This document shows, piece after piece, positions 1 through 11,318 of a stretch of 64,000 nucleotides of DNA; the stretch's first letter is position 1, and each line of letters begins with the position of its first letter. The position numbers were made by a program, and so were the translations under genes. Source of the DNA: Ottelia alismoides (taxonomy: Eukaryota > Streptophyta > Magnoliopsida > Alismatales > Hydrocharitaceae); assembly GCA_037367405.1 (NCBI GenBank), contig JAZKJV010002623.1:310001-374000 (forward strand). Reading direction: 5' to 3'. Below the pieces are notes generated by a model. It ran no database searches. It was not told the origin of the DNA and saw only the letters and a program-made list of their open reading frames with translations.

Positions 1-348
1 AATCTCGTAGAAGCTCTTTGATGAAAAGTATAGAAAAGCTTAAAGCCGACTCAAAGACTAAAAGTGACATTGAAAGACTCTGCTTGAATGTTCAAGATTC
101 ATAATCTTATTGATGAAAGAATGAAAGAAAGTCTCAACTCCAATAGCTTAAGTTTTGAAGACTTTGGATGCCGATGTGACATATTGCATGATTTTTTATT
201 TTATGACAAAAATAGTCTTATAGACCTTCATGATCAGCAAGAAAACCTAAGTTAGAATCATCAGTTTCATAAAATCAATTTTTAGGCATATGATAGATCA
301 CCTTGACATCTCTAATCGATCACATATGATTGACGACTATGTTTCTCA

Positions 349-490
349 TGATCGATCAACCCTGATCTATCATCCTCTTGACCATGATTGATCACTTTTT
401 GAACTTCAAACCAATGAACAAATATGATCGATCACATTTGTGATATGATCGATCACCCATGATGGATCATCTTATTTTTATGATCGATCA
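349..490. promoter_or_regulatory. Cluster of TGATCGATCA palindromes
   Basis: Four exact copies of the 10-bp palindrome TGATCGATCA start at 349, 425, 446 and 481. Several one- or two-base variants (such as TGATCTATCA and TGATGGATCA) lie between about 290 and 480. They sit 75-215 bp upstream of the TATA box, where LTR enhancers lie. A role as a repeated transcription-factor site is inference. Confidence 0.5.
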
Positions 491-563
491 TTCCATGGAT
501 TTTGAAAATCAGAACAATAGACTTTCCATTTTTTTGACATCAAGAGCTTTTTTGAGGCCAACC

Positions 564-573
564 CTATATAAGG
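564..573 (+). promoter_or_regulatory. TATA box of the Copia-type LTR
   Basis: CTATATAAGG lies in GC-richer surroundings, with a purine/CA-rich leader beginning about 25-35 bp downstream. This is a normal plant TATA context. It supports a plus-strand promoter in this LTR. Confidence 0.5.
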
Positions 574-883
574 GGCATTACGTCTCATAGATACACAATC
601 AAGAGAAGACATCCTCTACTCTCAAAAGAAAAGAAAGAGTAAGTGTTTTGTACAATATTTGAGTTCTTACAATATTTCTACGCTCTCGAGTTCTCTTCAA
701 TCCAAAGCTTTTTGCTAATGAAGTTGTTTGTGCTCTATGTTATCTATCGCGATCATCATAATCATTCTCAAGCATATTCTATGCTTAGAGCTTTTAATCT
801 TGTGAATTCAAGTTTCATTTTTTAATTGTTTTCTATTTAATATTTTTGTATAAGTATCTGAGTTGTGGATCCCTTTATTTGAG

Positions 884-905
884 ATATATATATATATATA
901 TATAA
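884..905. repeat. (TA)n microsatellite
   Basis: About eleven uninterrupted TA units at the edge of the LTR-like stretch. Confidence 0.9.
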
Positions 906-1661
906 TATTCCTTTGGGAGTTATCCAAGGAAGGGTATAGGTTGTATGAGAGGTTGTGCTACCCTCATGTTAAAGTAGTGTTGGGATAGTGGAAACATGCT
1001 TCGTCGAGAGAGAGAAGGGGAAATCCTATAACAAAATTTTGAGTCACTGATGAATCGGTAATTTATCATGTTTTTATACCACTTTGAGAAAAAATCATAT
1101 ATAATAAGTTGCATTTTTCTGATTTCATGCATAATTTTAATTGTATTTTACATGCATGTTGCATTCAAAATCTTATGAAAAGAAAGAAATGTATTTGCAA
1201 AAATAAAACTCCAAAAAAACAAATTAAACTGAATCCTCTCAATTATATTTTGACAATAAATATGGGCTCCAAGTACATATTAAAGTGCCAGCGTATTTTA
1301 TTTTATTATTTCATGTCTAGTTTAGAGGAAGCCCGTGAGGGTTCATCCCTCTTCATTTGCAAAAAAAAATCGCTATAGGATAAAATAGTTGACGTCAGTT
1401 TTATGTCGACATCTCAAAAAAATAAAAATAAAAAGGGGAACTGATGCCAGCATGACTTCAACCCCCCTCCTCACACTGCTACCCGCCGCTTCTCCTCCTC
1501 CCTTGCAGCAACCGCCCATGGTGCCCCCTCTTCCTCCACTATTACATCAAAGATCTACCCAAGAAAGTTCTACTCAAATAACCCAGCACTATAAAATAAG
1601 TCGAGTAGTAGACCAATGTTACTAATAGTTTAAAAGATGACAGAGAGGCCTAGGGTAATGC

Positions 1662-1670
1662 TTTATAAAA
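1662..1670 (+). promoter_or_regulatory. TATA box in the 5' LTR of the small element
   Basis: TTTATAAAA is followed by an A-rich leader. Its place inside the first repeat copy fits an LTR promoter driving rightward transcription. Confidence 0.4.
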
Positions 1671-2190
1671 AGAAAAAATCAGAGCAACAGACCAAAGCAT
1701 TCTACAGAAAACCCAAGAAAATCCAAGTTCTCTACAATTTGCATCCATCTTCTTTTATTGACATATTCAAGTGAAATGAGAATAATCCTAGATTTAGCAA
1801 GAATAGAGTCTTACATTTTGCGAATCTCTAAGTATCTTGCTTGATGTTGTACGGTATTCTTGTCTCACGAATTGGTAAGAGCTTGAACTTTCACACACAA
1901 TTAAAATTCAACTCAAGGTTAAAGAGAATATATGTTGATCGGGATGATCTGACTTGATCTAGGGTGGAAACGCCTAACGTTTCTTGAACACAAGAGCTAT
2001 TAAATTGAATACTCGAATATAAAAGGAGTCCGAACACATTATTAATCTGAAGGTCAACTCGATCTATGTCTATTATTTGTTGTCTAAAAATTTCAAGACT
2101 TTGTGGGAGTGTCTGTTGCAAACCCTCTTTATGTGTTCTCTAATTATTTTCTATTTCTCTTTGCATATCCTTGTTTTACTCGGGACTAGC

Positions 2191-2209
2191 AAAAGTTAAG
2201 TAGGGGGTA
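2191..2209 (+). other. Polypurine tract of the small element
   Basis: The purine-rich run ends in TAGGGGGTA and abuts TGATAAAT, the start of the second LTR copy. This is the expected plus-strand primer position and fixes the element's orientation. Confidence 0.6.
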
Positions 2210-2505
2210 TGATAAATTAGTGATTTATCACATTTTATACCATTTTTAGCAAAATTCATGTGTAATATACATTGCAATTTATCTTCATTTCTTCCATAAC
2301 TTTTTAATTGTTTTTACATGCATATTACGTTCAAAATCTTATGGAAAAAAATACTTGTAAAAATAAAACTCTAAAAAAATTAAACTAGTTGAATCTTCTC
2401 AATTATTTTTATCAATAAATATGTCTCCAAACCCATATTAAAGTACTAACTTATTTTGTTTTATTTTTCAGGTCTAGTTTAGAAGAGGCCCATGAGGGCT
2501 CATTG

Positions 2506-3398
2506 TTATCCATGTGAGTCTGGGGTAAACCACTTATATAATAAATGTTATTGTAATATTTGATATATCAATAAAGGTTCTTGGTTTATTTCACTCCCTA
2601 TTTGAGATTAAGTGAATGAATTCACTTAAGACTCCTTATTACATTTAGGATTATGTACCATGGTCATCTTAATAATCAAACAGTTTTTGATTTAATAGTT
2701 GAATCATAGAGGTTGGTTCTTGGACGATATTGAAAGAGCTATATTGAGGACTCATCAAGCACCGTAAATGATTGTTGAGAGATGATCTCCAACCTGAGCA
2801 GGATATGGCTATCCTTCTTTAAAGGTTGGTATCTGACCGACCTCTTGATGTGGGTCCTCTGCCTAGGAATAAAGATTCAGAGGTGTGAGATAAGTTAGGT
2901 CAAAGAATTAACTTAACGAGATCGAGATAACCATGACCTATGTCATATACAGTCACGATACAAGCATGCGTCATCTGACTAGAGTCTGATGTATTGATAT
3001 ATGTCTAAGTATTTACACTAGGTAGACCACTAGGTTGATGACCTAATCAAGGTCTATACACCGACGAGCTGGTGTGCATACAAGAGTATATGAGTAATAC
3101 AATATCTCAAAGGGATCATACTGGTTCACTACTGGACCGAAAGACATGAGCTCACTCATGAGGTATTGGGACCGATTAAATTTCATGCATGGTCATCTTG
3201 CTTTGGAAGCATGATAAGAATTTGTAGGTATAATATATGCTTTTGGAAAGCATATGATCGATACCAACTCCCAATGACCGGATGAGAAACTTAATGATAA
3301 AACCCTAAAGAAAATATTCTAAATATAATCTAAAACTTCAGGTTTATTCGAGGTCTTCCAATATGCAGGATGTACGGGTATTAGGAATACTCGAGGGT
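2506..3398. other. AT-rich stretch without a gene
   Basis: No open frame with a recognisable domain is present. The sequence has the look of old LTR DNA. The Tekay-like element inserted at its right edge; the same stretch continues beyond that element at 14,240. Confidence 0.5.
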
Positions 3399-3403
3399 GA
3401 TGT
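3399..3403. repeat. Target-site duplication GATGT, left copy
   Basis: GATGT directly precedes the 5' LTR and is repeated exactly after the 3' LTR. Five bp is the standard length for Ty3/gypsy integrases. Confidence 0.95.
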
Positions 3404-6238
3404 TGTGAAACCCCCGAAACCCGAACAGGGACTAAAATGTAAAATCCAGCCGAATCTGGGTTAAATGACAAATCTGCTTTTATTCCAGTGTTCAAAAAAA
3501 TTATTTGAGTAGTCCATTGTGTAGGGCTCGTCGATAGCTTTCCAACGAGTCTAAGATCGTTAAAATCTGATTCCGGGAGCCCGAGTTACGGCTATTTTAG
3601 CGATGAGGGGTTCAGGCCATATTCGGATCCGAACCCGGATCCGAATCCGAGTTTTGCCCTTAAACCCCAACGTCACGGATCGACGATCCGAAGTGCAGAT
3701 CGTGTCGAGAAGGTGCGGCTCACCCCCGTGTGCGGTTTCCGTCGCGAACGAAGCGGCGTTCTTCACCGACGGAGAAATCGAGGTTCGAGTCTTCTTTAGG
3801 TACGATATCTTCCCTTCCTCTTGCTGCGGATTTCCACATGATTTTGATCCTATATCTCGAAATATTCGTAGAGCCGATGAGTTGCATGCCCGTTGGTTTG
3901 ATGCTACAGATTTCGCTTCGGATTTTATTGGATTCCAGACAGTGTTTGGATGGAATTATCGGGTGTGGAATGTGGCTATGTGTCCTGAGTGGAGTTGTTC
4001 ACACATAAGATGTTGGGATTTTATCCATCAAATGGATATGTACGAGATGGATGAGAATGGCACATCATGGCCAAATATTCACCATCTCATAACTCCCTTT
4101 TCGTTGAAAATCAAATTCTATCCCTATGTTAATATATTCATATTAGCAATTAGAACTGTAAACCTGAAGTATTCTATATGAATATCCATTGTCATTTACC
4201 TGAATCATATCAGTAAACTATTATTTAAGTTTATTCTTGCTTGAGATGCGGTGATCCTTCGTATCCAGGGCATTGGGAGAGAATAATAGCATAGGAGCTG
4301 AAGCTCACAGAAATAAAGATGAGAACGTGAAATATGTTCCATTTCCGTTTGGCAATACTCGTAACTTTACTCTGAATCTTTAGTTAACATGTGAAACTCC
4401 ACATGTGGATTTAGATACAAGGATTAACTAATAGAATTCCTTGCTGTTGGACTTTGTACGTTGTTAGTCAGCACTTTAACAATTAGTTCGCATATGTGTG
4501 CATGCATACATGCATTCTGTTTCCAGAGCATACTGCTCGATTTAGTTGGTCTAAACTTTATTCGGTGAGAAAATTTTGTTGACGGTGGTGGGAGAGAAGT
4601 TGTGAATATGTCAAGAATTACTAAAGACATGATGTGAATCTTTGTTGATGTTAAGTGTCGCTGTAGCTATTTGTCCCGGATCATCCTAAAAGCAATAGGG
4701 TGGTTTTCATTGTGTCTGTTGTATAATAATTATACAGATGTGTGCAATGTACTGTCTTGAGTCCATGAATCATGTCCATTCCTTTAGTACATCTGTACGT
4801 TATCTCTTTCAAAATAAAAGGAGGGGGGATGATCCAATTTATCTCTCGATCTTTAAGTTGGACTCAAGTGGAAACAACAATATATTAATATCTCATTTCA
4901 TTATAATCTACTTGCACATCTCTCAGGGCATTCTCTTACAATAGTCCTAATAGAAGTTGCTCGCATATCTTGAAAGTTGGAAACTAAGTTACATTAGTTA
5001 ATATTGAAAATGAGAGTGTTGCTATACTTGTGATTCTTTCATGGAATGAGAGGTGTTCCGATGGGCCTAATATCCTTGGGACATTTTATGACGAACGGGT
5101 AGACGGAGTAGTTGCCGCCAAGGGAGGGGCATGCATCCTTGGAGGCTCCGGGTAGAAGCCTAGATGATCGCGATCCCAACTGCTATTGTAGCTGCGATGG
5201 TTGGGGGACATGTTGCTTGGCACATCGAGGTGCTAATCTGACGGTGTTGGCCTTGGCACTTGCGTGCTTTAGCCCAGTGCTCGAGCGCGGGCCAAGTAGT
5301 CATGGTTGGTCGGCTAGTGTCTCGCTTGTCACTTAGAGTTAACACTCGTGTACATGCCAATGTAGGCCACATTGGTCGGTATTCCGAGTGGGAACGCTAA
5401 GAGGGGAGTTCCGGAAAAATGTGGATAATGAAGTTGGTGATGGGACGTGAATCTCCTGGGTATAAGGAGGATCGGATTGTCGCGATGATTCGTGGGTTGG
5501 AATCTAATTTTTGAATCAGAAGTATCATTGGGGAGTGGAGCTAAGTGGACGTGTTGGGAACTTCGTTAGGATGCATTATACCCCACCGCATTCCTACGGA
5601 GGCACCCCAACCCTAAGGTGTTTTCTTTTACCTTAGAGTCATAGTGTGAGGTCTCATCCAGACCAAGACCACTGACTATCCACGAAGCTTGGTTATTCGT
5701 ATTCATATCCAGATCAACAATAGAAAAGTAAAAAAAATAAAAATTATAATTCTTTGTGAGACCAGTTACACAGTTGTTCTTTTGCACACCTTTAAATTAT
5801 ATCCTGCTTGTTTTTGTGTAGTTTTTGTTTAAATCGTATTGGGCAACTTTACTCATAACGTACGTACGTATGGATTCGCAGGCTCGCAGCGGTGATTGTC
5901 GAAGGTACCATCACTTTTTGTGCAGCATTACGACACTTTTTGTGGTATAGTTGTTAGTAGTTTTACTATCCCTCTTTACTTGTATCATTTTTGTTGAGAG
6001 ACATGGCATGTAATATGTATAATTGTGGACATCTTTATTTATGCTTACATGCATATTTTGTGGACATGGAAATGATCAATGGAATGTGATTATGAATAGG
6101 TCATGAATGGAAGAGAAAATTTTAAATTTCAGTAAATTGTGTTATTTCTCCTGCTTATGTGTATGTCAAGTATTCGAATATGGGAACGTGTATGCGTGTA
6201 ATTGGTTTGCCGAGTACCCGAATCCTAGGGACGTCACA
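3404..6238 (+). repeat. 5' LTR of the Tekay-like element
   Basis: The LTR is 2835 bp and runs TGTGAAACC to GACGTCACA. Compared with the 3' LTR it lacks 88 bp between 3671 and 3672 and carries 12 extra bp near 3630 (an extra GGATCCGAACCC-type unit), plus smaller indels. Most substitutions cluster in the first 270 bp. A 192-codon open frame at 3603-4181 is also mostly present in the other LTR, but LTR identity alone explains that. Confidence 0.95.
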
Positions 6239-6241
6239 GCT

Positions 6242-6253
6242 TGGTATCAGAGC
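6242..6253 (+). other. Primer-binding site, initiator tRNA-Met type
   Basis: TGGTATCAGAGC lies three bases after the 5' LTR. It matches the complement of the 3' end of plant initiator tRNA-Met, the usual primer for chromoviruses. Confidence 0.93.
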
Positions 6254-6441
6254 TGTGGTACTCCATTCCCTTCCATGTATATTATTCCTTATTGGTATTC
6301 GAATATTGGATAGTGTTGAAGTCTTATGGCCCAACATGAATCAATAGGAGAATAACACGATTACAACCATGTCCACATGTCTCTCATAATGTCTCTCTCA
6401 AGAAAAGTAAGTACTAATGCCTTGGTTCTTTATGCAGAACG

Positions 6442-7644
6442 ATGCCGCCGCGCGTAGACCAGAATGTGGAATAACAGTTGGCCCTCCTTGTACAGGCGGT
6501 GCAAGGGATCCTGCAGTGCCAAGAGGCACTTGAGCAGCGACTCCAGCAGCAGGACTCCTCCTACTATCGTCCCTCTCACGATGGGGAGGAGAGCGTCGAC
6601 TTGTCATTCTCTATGGATCCTGAGCAGCCAGAGGATACGGATGCCTTGCAGAAGCATCAGAGCACTTACGCAGCATACCAACGGGCGGCGGTACCACAGT
6701 TCTTTGGTACTACCACTCCTGACGATGCAGAGCTTTGGATGTCAGAGGTGTCTAAGGTTCTGAGGATGATACGTGCACCCGAGGATACTTGGGTATCTTT
6801 TGCTGAGTACTCTCTTGCCGGGTATGCTGAGCGGTGGTGGAATGCCACCAAGGAGCACTTGACCGAGCCCATCACTTGGGAGATCTTCTTTGACGAGTTT
6901 CGTGCAGAGTTCTACCCGGACCATTGGGTGGAGGATCAGAGGAGAGAGTTTGTTGAACTGACACAGGGGTCGATGACGGCCCAAGAGTACATGATCTGAT
7001 ATACAGAGTTATCTCGTCATTCCCCTGCTACGACTGCTTACCCTCAGGAGAACTTGCAAAAGTTCATCCGAGGGATGCGCGAGGAGGTTCAGGACAGACT
7101 TTCCACCTTGGACCTCCATTAAGGAGGTTACTGCGAAGGCGACAAAGTGGGAGGTTGCACAACGTCGATTGCATGGGGGTCAGTCGCAGTTACCTCCACC
7201 CCAGCCTAGCCGAGTTGCGCGTCGGGACTTCTCTCGGTTCCGTAGAGACCGTCGCCACCATCCGACATCGGCGACACCATCCACTAGCAGGTTCGCACCA
7301 TCGCCTACCTTGGGACAGGCCTTGGCAGGACGCGGTTCAGTTTCTTCTCACCCCCCTACGCAGACATAGAGCCGTGGACTTGAGGGCGGCAGTTCCGCTT
7401 TTGGTGGGAGATTGTCACAGGCAGACAGTCGTACTTGCTACCTTTGTAGACAGCCGGGCCACTTCAAGGCCCAATGCCCTTTGCGTACCAGCAGCTCAGG
7501 CGTGCAACAGCAACAGAGTGGAAGACCAACTGGGTCTTCCAGCCAGTTTCAGAGATCAGGATCCCGTCGAGGAGGACGTGACTTCAGCGAGCCCCACAGC
7601 AAACAGTCAGTGATGCGGGATCTAGTGCACCGCGGCGAGGACAA
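6442..7644 (+). pseudogene. gag: gag remnant (capsid and CCHC nucleocapsid)
   Basis: Gag would form the cytoplasmic particle that packages element RNA. The likely start is the ATG at 6442, about 200 bp after the primer site. The capsid-like part at 6478-6999 has the plant gypsy pattern around AELWMSEVSKVLRM and YAERWWNAT. A zinc knuckle CYLCRQPGHFKAQC is encoded at 7436-7477, preceded by a basic, Ser/Pro-rich linker. Breaks: in-frame TAA at 6472, TGA at 6997 and TAG at 7367, a frameshift near 7120, and another between about 7560 and 7640 before the protease frame. All three stops can be explained by single C-to-T changes. The family is certain; the coding frame is dead. Confidence 0.88.
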
Positions 7645-8160
7645 CTGAATGCAGTAACACAGGAGCAAGCTCATGCTTCAGGATCGGTCGTCAAAGGTAT
7701 GATTTCAGCTCATGGGACGACTTTACATGCACGGTTTGATTCAGGGGCTACACATTCCTTTCTTGCACGTCATATGGTGTCCACGTTGGGCAAGTCAGTG
7801 TTGGAGGTTGCTTCCCCATACTACATCAAGGGTCCAGGGGACCAATTGTTCATTATCCGCCAGGCAGTGGAGGATGTGTGTGTGTGGATTGGTGGACATG
7901 AGATGCTTGCATTCTTGTTGTTGATACAGTTAGAGGATTTTGACATCATCCTAGGCATGGACTAGTTAGAGAGGCACCATGCGTGCCTGGATTGTTTTGG
8001 AAAGACGGTGGTCTTTCACTTACCTGGAGTGCCATCATTTCAGTTCGGTGGATGCACATCTGAGTGCGAGATTGAGTGCATCTCCGCTTTGAGGGCACAA
8101 CAGTCTCTTACCCAAGGTTGCGTAGGCTACCTTGCCTACGTGGTAGACTCAGCGACACTG
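7645..8160 (+). pseudogene. Aspartic protease remnant of pol
   Basis: This would be the retropepsin that cuts Gag-Pol. The catalytic triplet D-S-G is intact in ARFDSGATHSFLA (Asp codon at 7738), and the family's second motif IILGMD follows at about 7945-7962. A TAG at 7963 interrupts directly after GMD, where relatives have Trp; TGG to TAG is one G-to-A change. The frame continues unchanged after the stop into the RT region. Frame and order leave little doubt about the identity. Confidence 0.87.
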
Positions 8161-9523
8161 GATCAGATGATAGAGGATGTCAGAGTTGTGCGTGAGTTCC
8201 CTGATGTATTTCCAGATGAACTGCCTGGATTACCGCCGGTACGAGAGGTAGAGTTTGAGATCATGCTATTGCCAGATACACAGCCGATTTCTATCCCTCC
8301 ATACATGTTGGCACTAGCTGAGCTCAAGGAGCTCAAGGTACAGTTGCCGGAGCTGTTAGAGAAGGGATTCATCCGCCCCAGTACGTCTCCATGGGGAGCC
8401 CCAGTTCTCTTCGTGAGGAAGAAGGATGGATCCCTAAGTCTATGCATAGACTATAGGCAGTTGAACAAGAGGACGGTCAAGAACCGTTACCCACTTCCCA
8501 GGATAGATGATCTATTTGACCAGTTGCAAGGAGCAGCAGTATTCTCCAAGATTGACCTGCGGTCGGGATATCATCAATTGAGGATCAAGGAAGCCGATGT
8601 AATGAAGTATGCATTCCACACCAGATATGGCCACTACGAGTTCTTGGTGATGCCATTTGGACTCACGAATGCACCTGCCGCATTCATGGATTTGATGAAC
8701 CAGGTCTTCCGTCCGCATTTGGACAGATTTGTGATCTTGTTCATTGACGATGTTCTCGTCTACTCTCGTGATGAATATGAGCATGAGTCTCATCTTTGTA
8801 CCGTACTAGAGACGCTTCGAGAGCACCAGTTGTATGCCAAATACAACAAGTGCAAGTTTTTGGCTTTCTGAGGTTGCTTTTCTTGGCCACGTGGTTTCTG
8901 GAGCGGGGGTGTCAGTTGACCATGCCAAGATAGAGGCAGTGGTGTCTTGGGAGCGGCCCAAGACAATTACAGAGATTCGCAGCTTCCTTGGCCTCGCCGG
9001 CTACTACAGGAGGTTTGTTAGAGGGTTCTCCCAGTTGGCTCTACCTCTCACCCGGTTGACGCAAAAGGATGTGCCATTTGTATGGAGTGACAAATGTGAG
9101 TTGAGCTTTCGAACGCTGAAAGAACGATTGACTTCTGCACCCATCCTCACCCTTCCTTCTGGTACCTCAGATTTCACCGTGTACACGGATGCTTCCAAGG
9201 AGGGCTTGGGTGCAGTGTTGATGCAGCATGGACAGGTTGTGGCATACACGTCACGACAGTTGAAGAATCATGAACGCAACTACCCCACTCACGACTTGGA
9301 GTTGGCGGCCGTAGTCTTTGCATTAAAGATATGGCGTCACTATTTGTATGGGGTGACATTTGAGATTTTCACAGATCACAAGAGCATCAAATACATTTTT
9401 GATCAGAAAGAACTGAATATGAGGCAAAGGCGGTGGATGAAACTGCTAAAAGATTATGATTGTACCATCTCTTATCATCCTGGTAAGGGGAATGTGGTAG
9501 CAGACACCTTGAGTAGGCGACCA
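8161..9523 (+). pseudogene. Reverse transcriptase and RNase H remnant of pol
   Basis: The polymerase would copy element RNA into DNA in the particle. The RT palm motifs are seen in order: the fingers region with [49 protein letters not shown], and the catalytic FIDD box (Asp codons at 8746 and 8749). A one-base T insertion in the TTTTT run at 8857-8861 shifts the frame inside KCKF. RNase H follows at about 9160-9520 with [31 protein letters not shown] and [10 protein letters not shown], so its first catalytic Asp is present. It ends with ADTLSRRP. Apart from the frameshift the reading is clean, so this part decayed little. Confidence 0.93.
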
Positions 9524-11163
9524 TACACTGAGGGTTCGGCAGCCTGGTTGCAGACTTGGGATGTGCTCACTACACTTAGTGAGTGGCATCCATTTGAGGG
9601 CACATCCGATGCAGTGACAGTGCCAGCCAAGTATAGCAGCTTGTGGGATCGGATCGTTCAAGGGCAACAGACAGATCAGAGGATCCAAGACTTGTACCAT
9701 AGATGCTTGAAGGAAGAATTCGACGGATTTCGAGTCCGTGAATCCATCGTATGGAAGGGAGACCGTGTATGTGTCCCAGATGATAAGGAGTTGAGGAGAG
9801 AGATCCTGGATGAGGCACATAGCTCAAGACTTTCCATACATCCAGGTGGCACCAAGATGTACAGGGACCTCCGCCAACACTTTTGGTGGGAAGGCATGAA
9901 GAAGGAAATAGCCGAACATGTTAGCAGATGTCTTACCTGCCAGATGGTGAAGGCAGAACACTAAAGACCTCCTGGTTTATTGCAACCTCTTCCCATCCCA
10001 GTGTGGAAATGGGAGGGCATCTTCATGGATTTTGTCACATCATTGCCGCGCACCCTTGGAGGGCATGATGCGATATGGGTCATCGTTGACTGGTTGACCA
10101 AGTCAGCCCATTTCATCCCGGTCAATATGACATATACACCAGTGCAGCTAGCCAAGTTATATATTCAACACGTCATTCGGTTGCATGGGATACCCAAGGA
10201 AGTAGTGTCAGACAGAGATTCCCGTTTCATATCACACTACTGGAGAGAGTTCATGAGAGCCTTGAAGACAGAGCTACATATGAGTTCAGCCTACCATCCA
10301 CAGACAGATGGGCAGTCTGAGAGGACCATTCAGACCTTGGAGGATCTACTACGAGCCTGTGCGGTTAAGTGGAAGGGATCTTGGAAGGATCACCTCCCAC
10401 TAGTTGAGTTCACATATAACAATAGCTACCATGCCATTATAGGCATGGCACCTTTTGAGGCGTTGTACGGGAGGCGGTGCACCACTCCTTTATGTTGGCA
10501 GCAGGTGGGTGACAACGTCATGTTCACCCTACAGATCATTGAGGAGACCTCTAAGGTGGTGGATACTGTAAGAAGGAAATTACTGACTGCGCAGAGCCGT
10601 CAGAAGAGTTACGCCGACCATCGACGTAGGGACCTTGAGTTTCAGGTATGTTATCCTAAATTCGCTCCCGAGTGGGTACAGTTCTTAGCCAATCCTGTGT
10701 GACTAAGTGTTTCTCATGATCACAGGTCGGAGACTTCGTGTTCTTACGCGTGTCTCCAATGAGGGGCGTACAACATTTCGGTGCAAAAGGCAAGCTAGCA
10801 CCGCGTTTTGTGGGGCCATTCGAGATTTTTGCCCGTGTGGGGAAAGTAGCCTACAGGGTAGCCCTTCCCCCACACCTCGAGGGCATCCATGACGTATTCC
10901 ACGTGTCGAATCTCAGAAAGTACATCCGAGATCCTCGACACGTGATCAGCAACGAGGACTTGACGGTGGAGACAAACCTATCCTTCCCAGAAGAGCCGGT
11001 GCAGATTTTGGACCACGCGGTCAAGAAGTTGAGGCGGAAGGAGATCCTTTTGGTCAAGGTCCTGTGGAGAAATCAAGATGTCGAGGAAGCGACGTGGGAA
11101 TCTGAGGCGGACATGAGGGAGAAATACCCTCAATTGTTCACAGGTACGGAACTGAAGCCGTAG
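9524..11163 (+). pseudogene. Integrase with C-terminal chromodomain, interrupted by an intron-like segment
   Basis: Integrase would insert the cDNA in the nucleus. An HHCC zinc-binding part lies at about 9800-9950 (His in [12 protein letters not shown], then CLTCQ). A TAA at 9962 interrupts, one C-to-T from a Gln codon, and the same frame resumes. The DDE core follows: MDFV at about 10,026, SDRDSRF at about 10,209, and QSERTIQTLEDLL carrying the Glu at about 10,317. At 10,646-10,725 an 80-bp GT-AG segment breaks the frame; removing it joins two matching frames at a codon boundary. The tail after it has the GPFEI/RV integrase C-terminal fold, then a chromodomain-like stretch (ILDHAVKKLRRK to WRNQDVEEATWE) that in chromoviruses helps target heterochromatin. 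Confidence 0.93.
10646..10725 (+). other. Probable 80-bp spliceosomal intron inside pol
   Basis: The left border is CAG|GTATGT and the right border CACAG|GT, both good plant splice sites. A branch-point-like TGACTAA lies about 20 bases before the acceptor. The upstream frame stops within the segment, and the downstream frame starts in a different phase; removal restores one frame exactly at a codon boundary. An alternative is an 80-bp insertion with a CAGGT duplication, but the splice consensus at both ends favours an intron. Confidence 0.7.
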
Positions 11164-11318
11164 TCGAGTTCTTTTGTGATTTTTATGGACTTTGCTCTCT
11201 TTGAGATTTTTATGGGCTCATTCCTCGGTGAGACTTGGACACAATGGGGTTCGGGCATTGAAATCGACTAGAGTCATCCTAAGTCTCGGAGACGAGACTT
11301 CCTTTGAGATTTTTATGA

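Larger units (their letters stand above)
1..842 (+). mobile_element. Part of a Copia-type LTR (SIRE/Maximus-like), left edge outside window
   Basis: No gene is seen here. The stretch reads like the U3 and R part of a Copia LTR: an AT-rich body, a run of TGATCGATCA-type palindromes, then a TATA box (CTATATAAGG) followed at normal distance by a CA-rich leader. SIRE-type Copia LTRs often carry ATCGAT-rich direct repeats in U3, which is family knowledge. The left end is cut by the window and I could not fix the right end; a (TA)n run follows. The short open frame at 643-825 is not convincing as a gene. Confidence 0.4.
1048..2505 (+). mobile_element. Small non-autonomous LTR element with two LTR-start copies
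   Basis: Bases 1048-1360 and 2210-2505 are direct repeats of roughly 80% identity by eye. Both begin with a palindromic start of the form TGAT(A/G)AAT...ATTTATCA. The second copy is preceded directly by a purine tract, as a 3' LTR should be. The first copy runs on into a CT-rich segment (about 1440-1560) and a TATA box at 1662, so it looks like a 5' LTR with promoter. The internal part carries no retroviral domain, so the element would be non-autonomous. The 3' LTR seems cut short near 2505, since homology to the first copy stops there. The primer site was not found. Confidence 0.5.

Noticed and set aside
3603..4181. 192-codon open frame in the 5' LTR, mostly shared by the 3' LTR (11,684-12,172)
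   Set aside because: LTR identity explains the sharing; its start is an RIRIR-type low-complexity run and no domain is seen.
6242..6253. Possible tRNA gene fragment
   Set aside because: The match is only the 12-base primer site next to an LTR; no cloverleaf follows.
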